Under the pieces are notes generated by a model. It saw only the letters and a program-made list of their open reading frames with translations, did not search any database and was not told the DNA's origin. Positions 6,153-6,588 of a stretch of 6,588 nucleotides of DNA are shown here, piece after piece (positions within the stretch are counted from its first letter, which is position 1; every line of letters starts with the position of its first letter). The DNA is from Candidatus Fermentibacterota bacterium (lineage in GTDB: Bacteria; Fermentibacterota; Fermentibacteria; Fermentibacterales; JCC-6), in NCBI GenBank assembly GCA_030607835.1, contig JAUWJE010000109.1, forward strand, positions 1 through 6,588, in the 5' to 3' direction. A program made the translations under genes and the position numbers.

Positions 6153-6588
6153 ATCATCTCCAGCATGGTCTGTATTCTGACAGAGAGCCTTTCCCTGTCG
6201 GAATCGGAATAGTCAGTCTCTATCTTCAGGTATGACAGTTTCCTTTCATCCTTCACGAAACGCTCGACAAACCATGATTCAACACTATATGTGAGACAGG
6301 CGTGCCAGACGAGGTCCACAACGGCATCCACCCTGAATTCTTTAATGAGTCTTCCGATGAGATCAAGTCTTCCTGTGTTGGGAGTCATACAGGAACATGG
6401 AATGCTGAAGTGCTTCCTGGCGATGGCTTCAAGAGGGTCACCCTGCTCATCCACGAGAGTGTCCAGCGGTTTCCATCCTGAACAGGTCTCCTGAACGACC
6501 ACTACTCCCCCGGATTCTTCTATGATCTCGATTATCTTCAAAGTACCGTGTGACAGGGGGCATCCGGTGATAAGAATCCGTGGTGTAC
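6149..6588 (-). CDS. 2-hydroxyacyl-CoA dehydratase / double-cubane-cluster reductase-like protein, C-terminal part (5' end outside window)
   Basis: This is the last 145 codons of a larger gene; the reading frame is open to the window edge, so the TTG at 6541 is internal and not the start. The fragment opens with the typical C-terminal domain of the HgdB/FldB/BcrB family: RILITGCP, then HGTLKIIEIIEESGG, QETCSG, IPCSCM, HACLTYSVES, and ends with IETDYSDSD and a helix that carries RIQTMLEMI. Family members bind a [4Fe-4S] or [8Fe-9S] double-cubane cluster through cysteines; the visible candidates are in GCP, ETCSG, CSC and HACLTY. The CSC and HAC.TYSVES patterns look closer to the single-subunit YjiM / double-cubane-cluster proteins than to the heterodimeric hydroxyglutaryl-CoA dehydratases; this is from memory of those sequences. 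The stop overlaps the activase start by 4 bases, so the two are translated together. Family assignment is firm, substrate is unknown. Confidence 0.88.
   Translation of the reverse strand, partial: TPRILITGCPLSHGTLKIIEIIEESGGVVVVQETCSGWKPLDTLVDEQGDPLEAIARKHFSIPCSCMTPNTGRLDLIGRLIKEFRVDAVVDLVWHACLTYSVESWFVERFVKDERKLSYLKIETDYSDSDRERLSVRIQTMLEMI

Noticed and set aside
6539..6541. TTG at 6541 as the start of the dehydratase-like gene
   Set aside because: The frame continues upstream to the window edge and encodes the conserved RILITGCP strand, so the TTG is an internal Leu codon.
1..6588. Repeats, CRISPR arrays, insertion sequences, tRNA or rRNA genes
   Set aside because: Reading through the window I saw no repeated spacer pattern, no transposase, no terminal inverted repeats and no tRNA-like cloverleaf; coding density is high throughout.

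Overview
The window carries six protein genes, all on the minus strand and tightly packed, with no RNA genes, mobile elements or CRISPR arrays that I can see. Both end genes are cut by the window edges. Read in the direction of transcription (right to left) they are: the C-terminal part of a 2-hydroxyacyl-CoA dehydratase / double-cubane-cluster reductase-like protein (6149-6588); its ATP-dependent [4Fe-4S] activase (5364-6152); a polysaccharide pyruvyl transferase family protein (4113-5276); endonuclease IV, nfo (3255-4073); an SbcD/Mre11-type metallophosphoesterase nuclease (2056-3117); and a Rad50/SbcC-like ATPase with a pair of membrane helices in the middle of its coiled coil (1-2056, running off the left edge).

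The first two genes overlap by 4 bases (ATGA) and are a redox pair: the activase uses ATP to push an electron onto the iron-sulfur cluster of the dehydratase-like partner. The last two touch through a TGATG junction and are the nuclease and ATPase halves of an Mre11-Rad50-like complex, resembling Bacillus subtilis YhaO/YhaN more than classical SbcCD because of the membrane hairpin. nfo, a base-excision-repair AP endonuclease, lies just upstream of that pair, so the left two thirds of the window is largely a DNA-repair block. The pyruvyl transferase between the redox pair and nfo is the odd one out: no other cell-envelope gene is visible.

Three intergenic gaps hold possible control signals: an imperfect stem-loop between activase and pyruvyl transferase, a perfect 7-bp hairpin that covers the ribosome binding site of nfo, and a sigma70-like promoter in the 137-base gap ahead of the nuclease gene. 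All other gene junctions overlap.

The organism is a bacterium of moderate GC content with ordinary Shine-Dalgarno sites. The oxygen-sensitive activase/dehydratase pair points to an anaerobic or facultative lifestyle. The sequence does not let me name a taxon. Nothing here is clearly a new system; the most distinctive item is the membrane-tethered Rad50-like ATPase with its nuclease.
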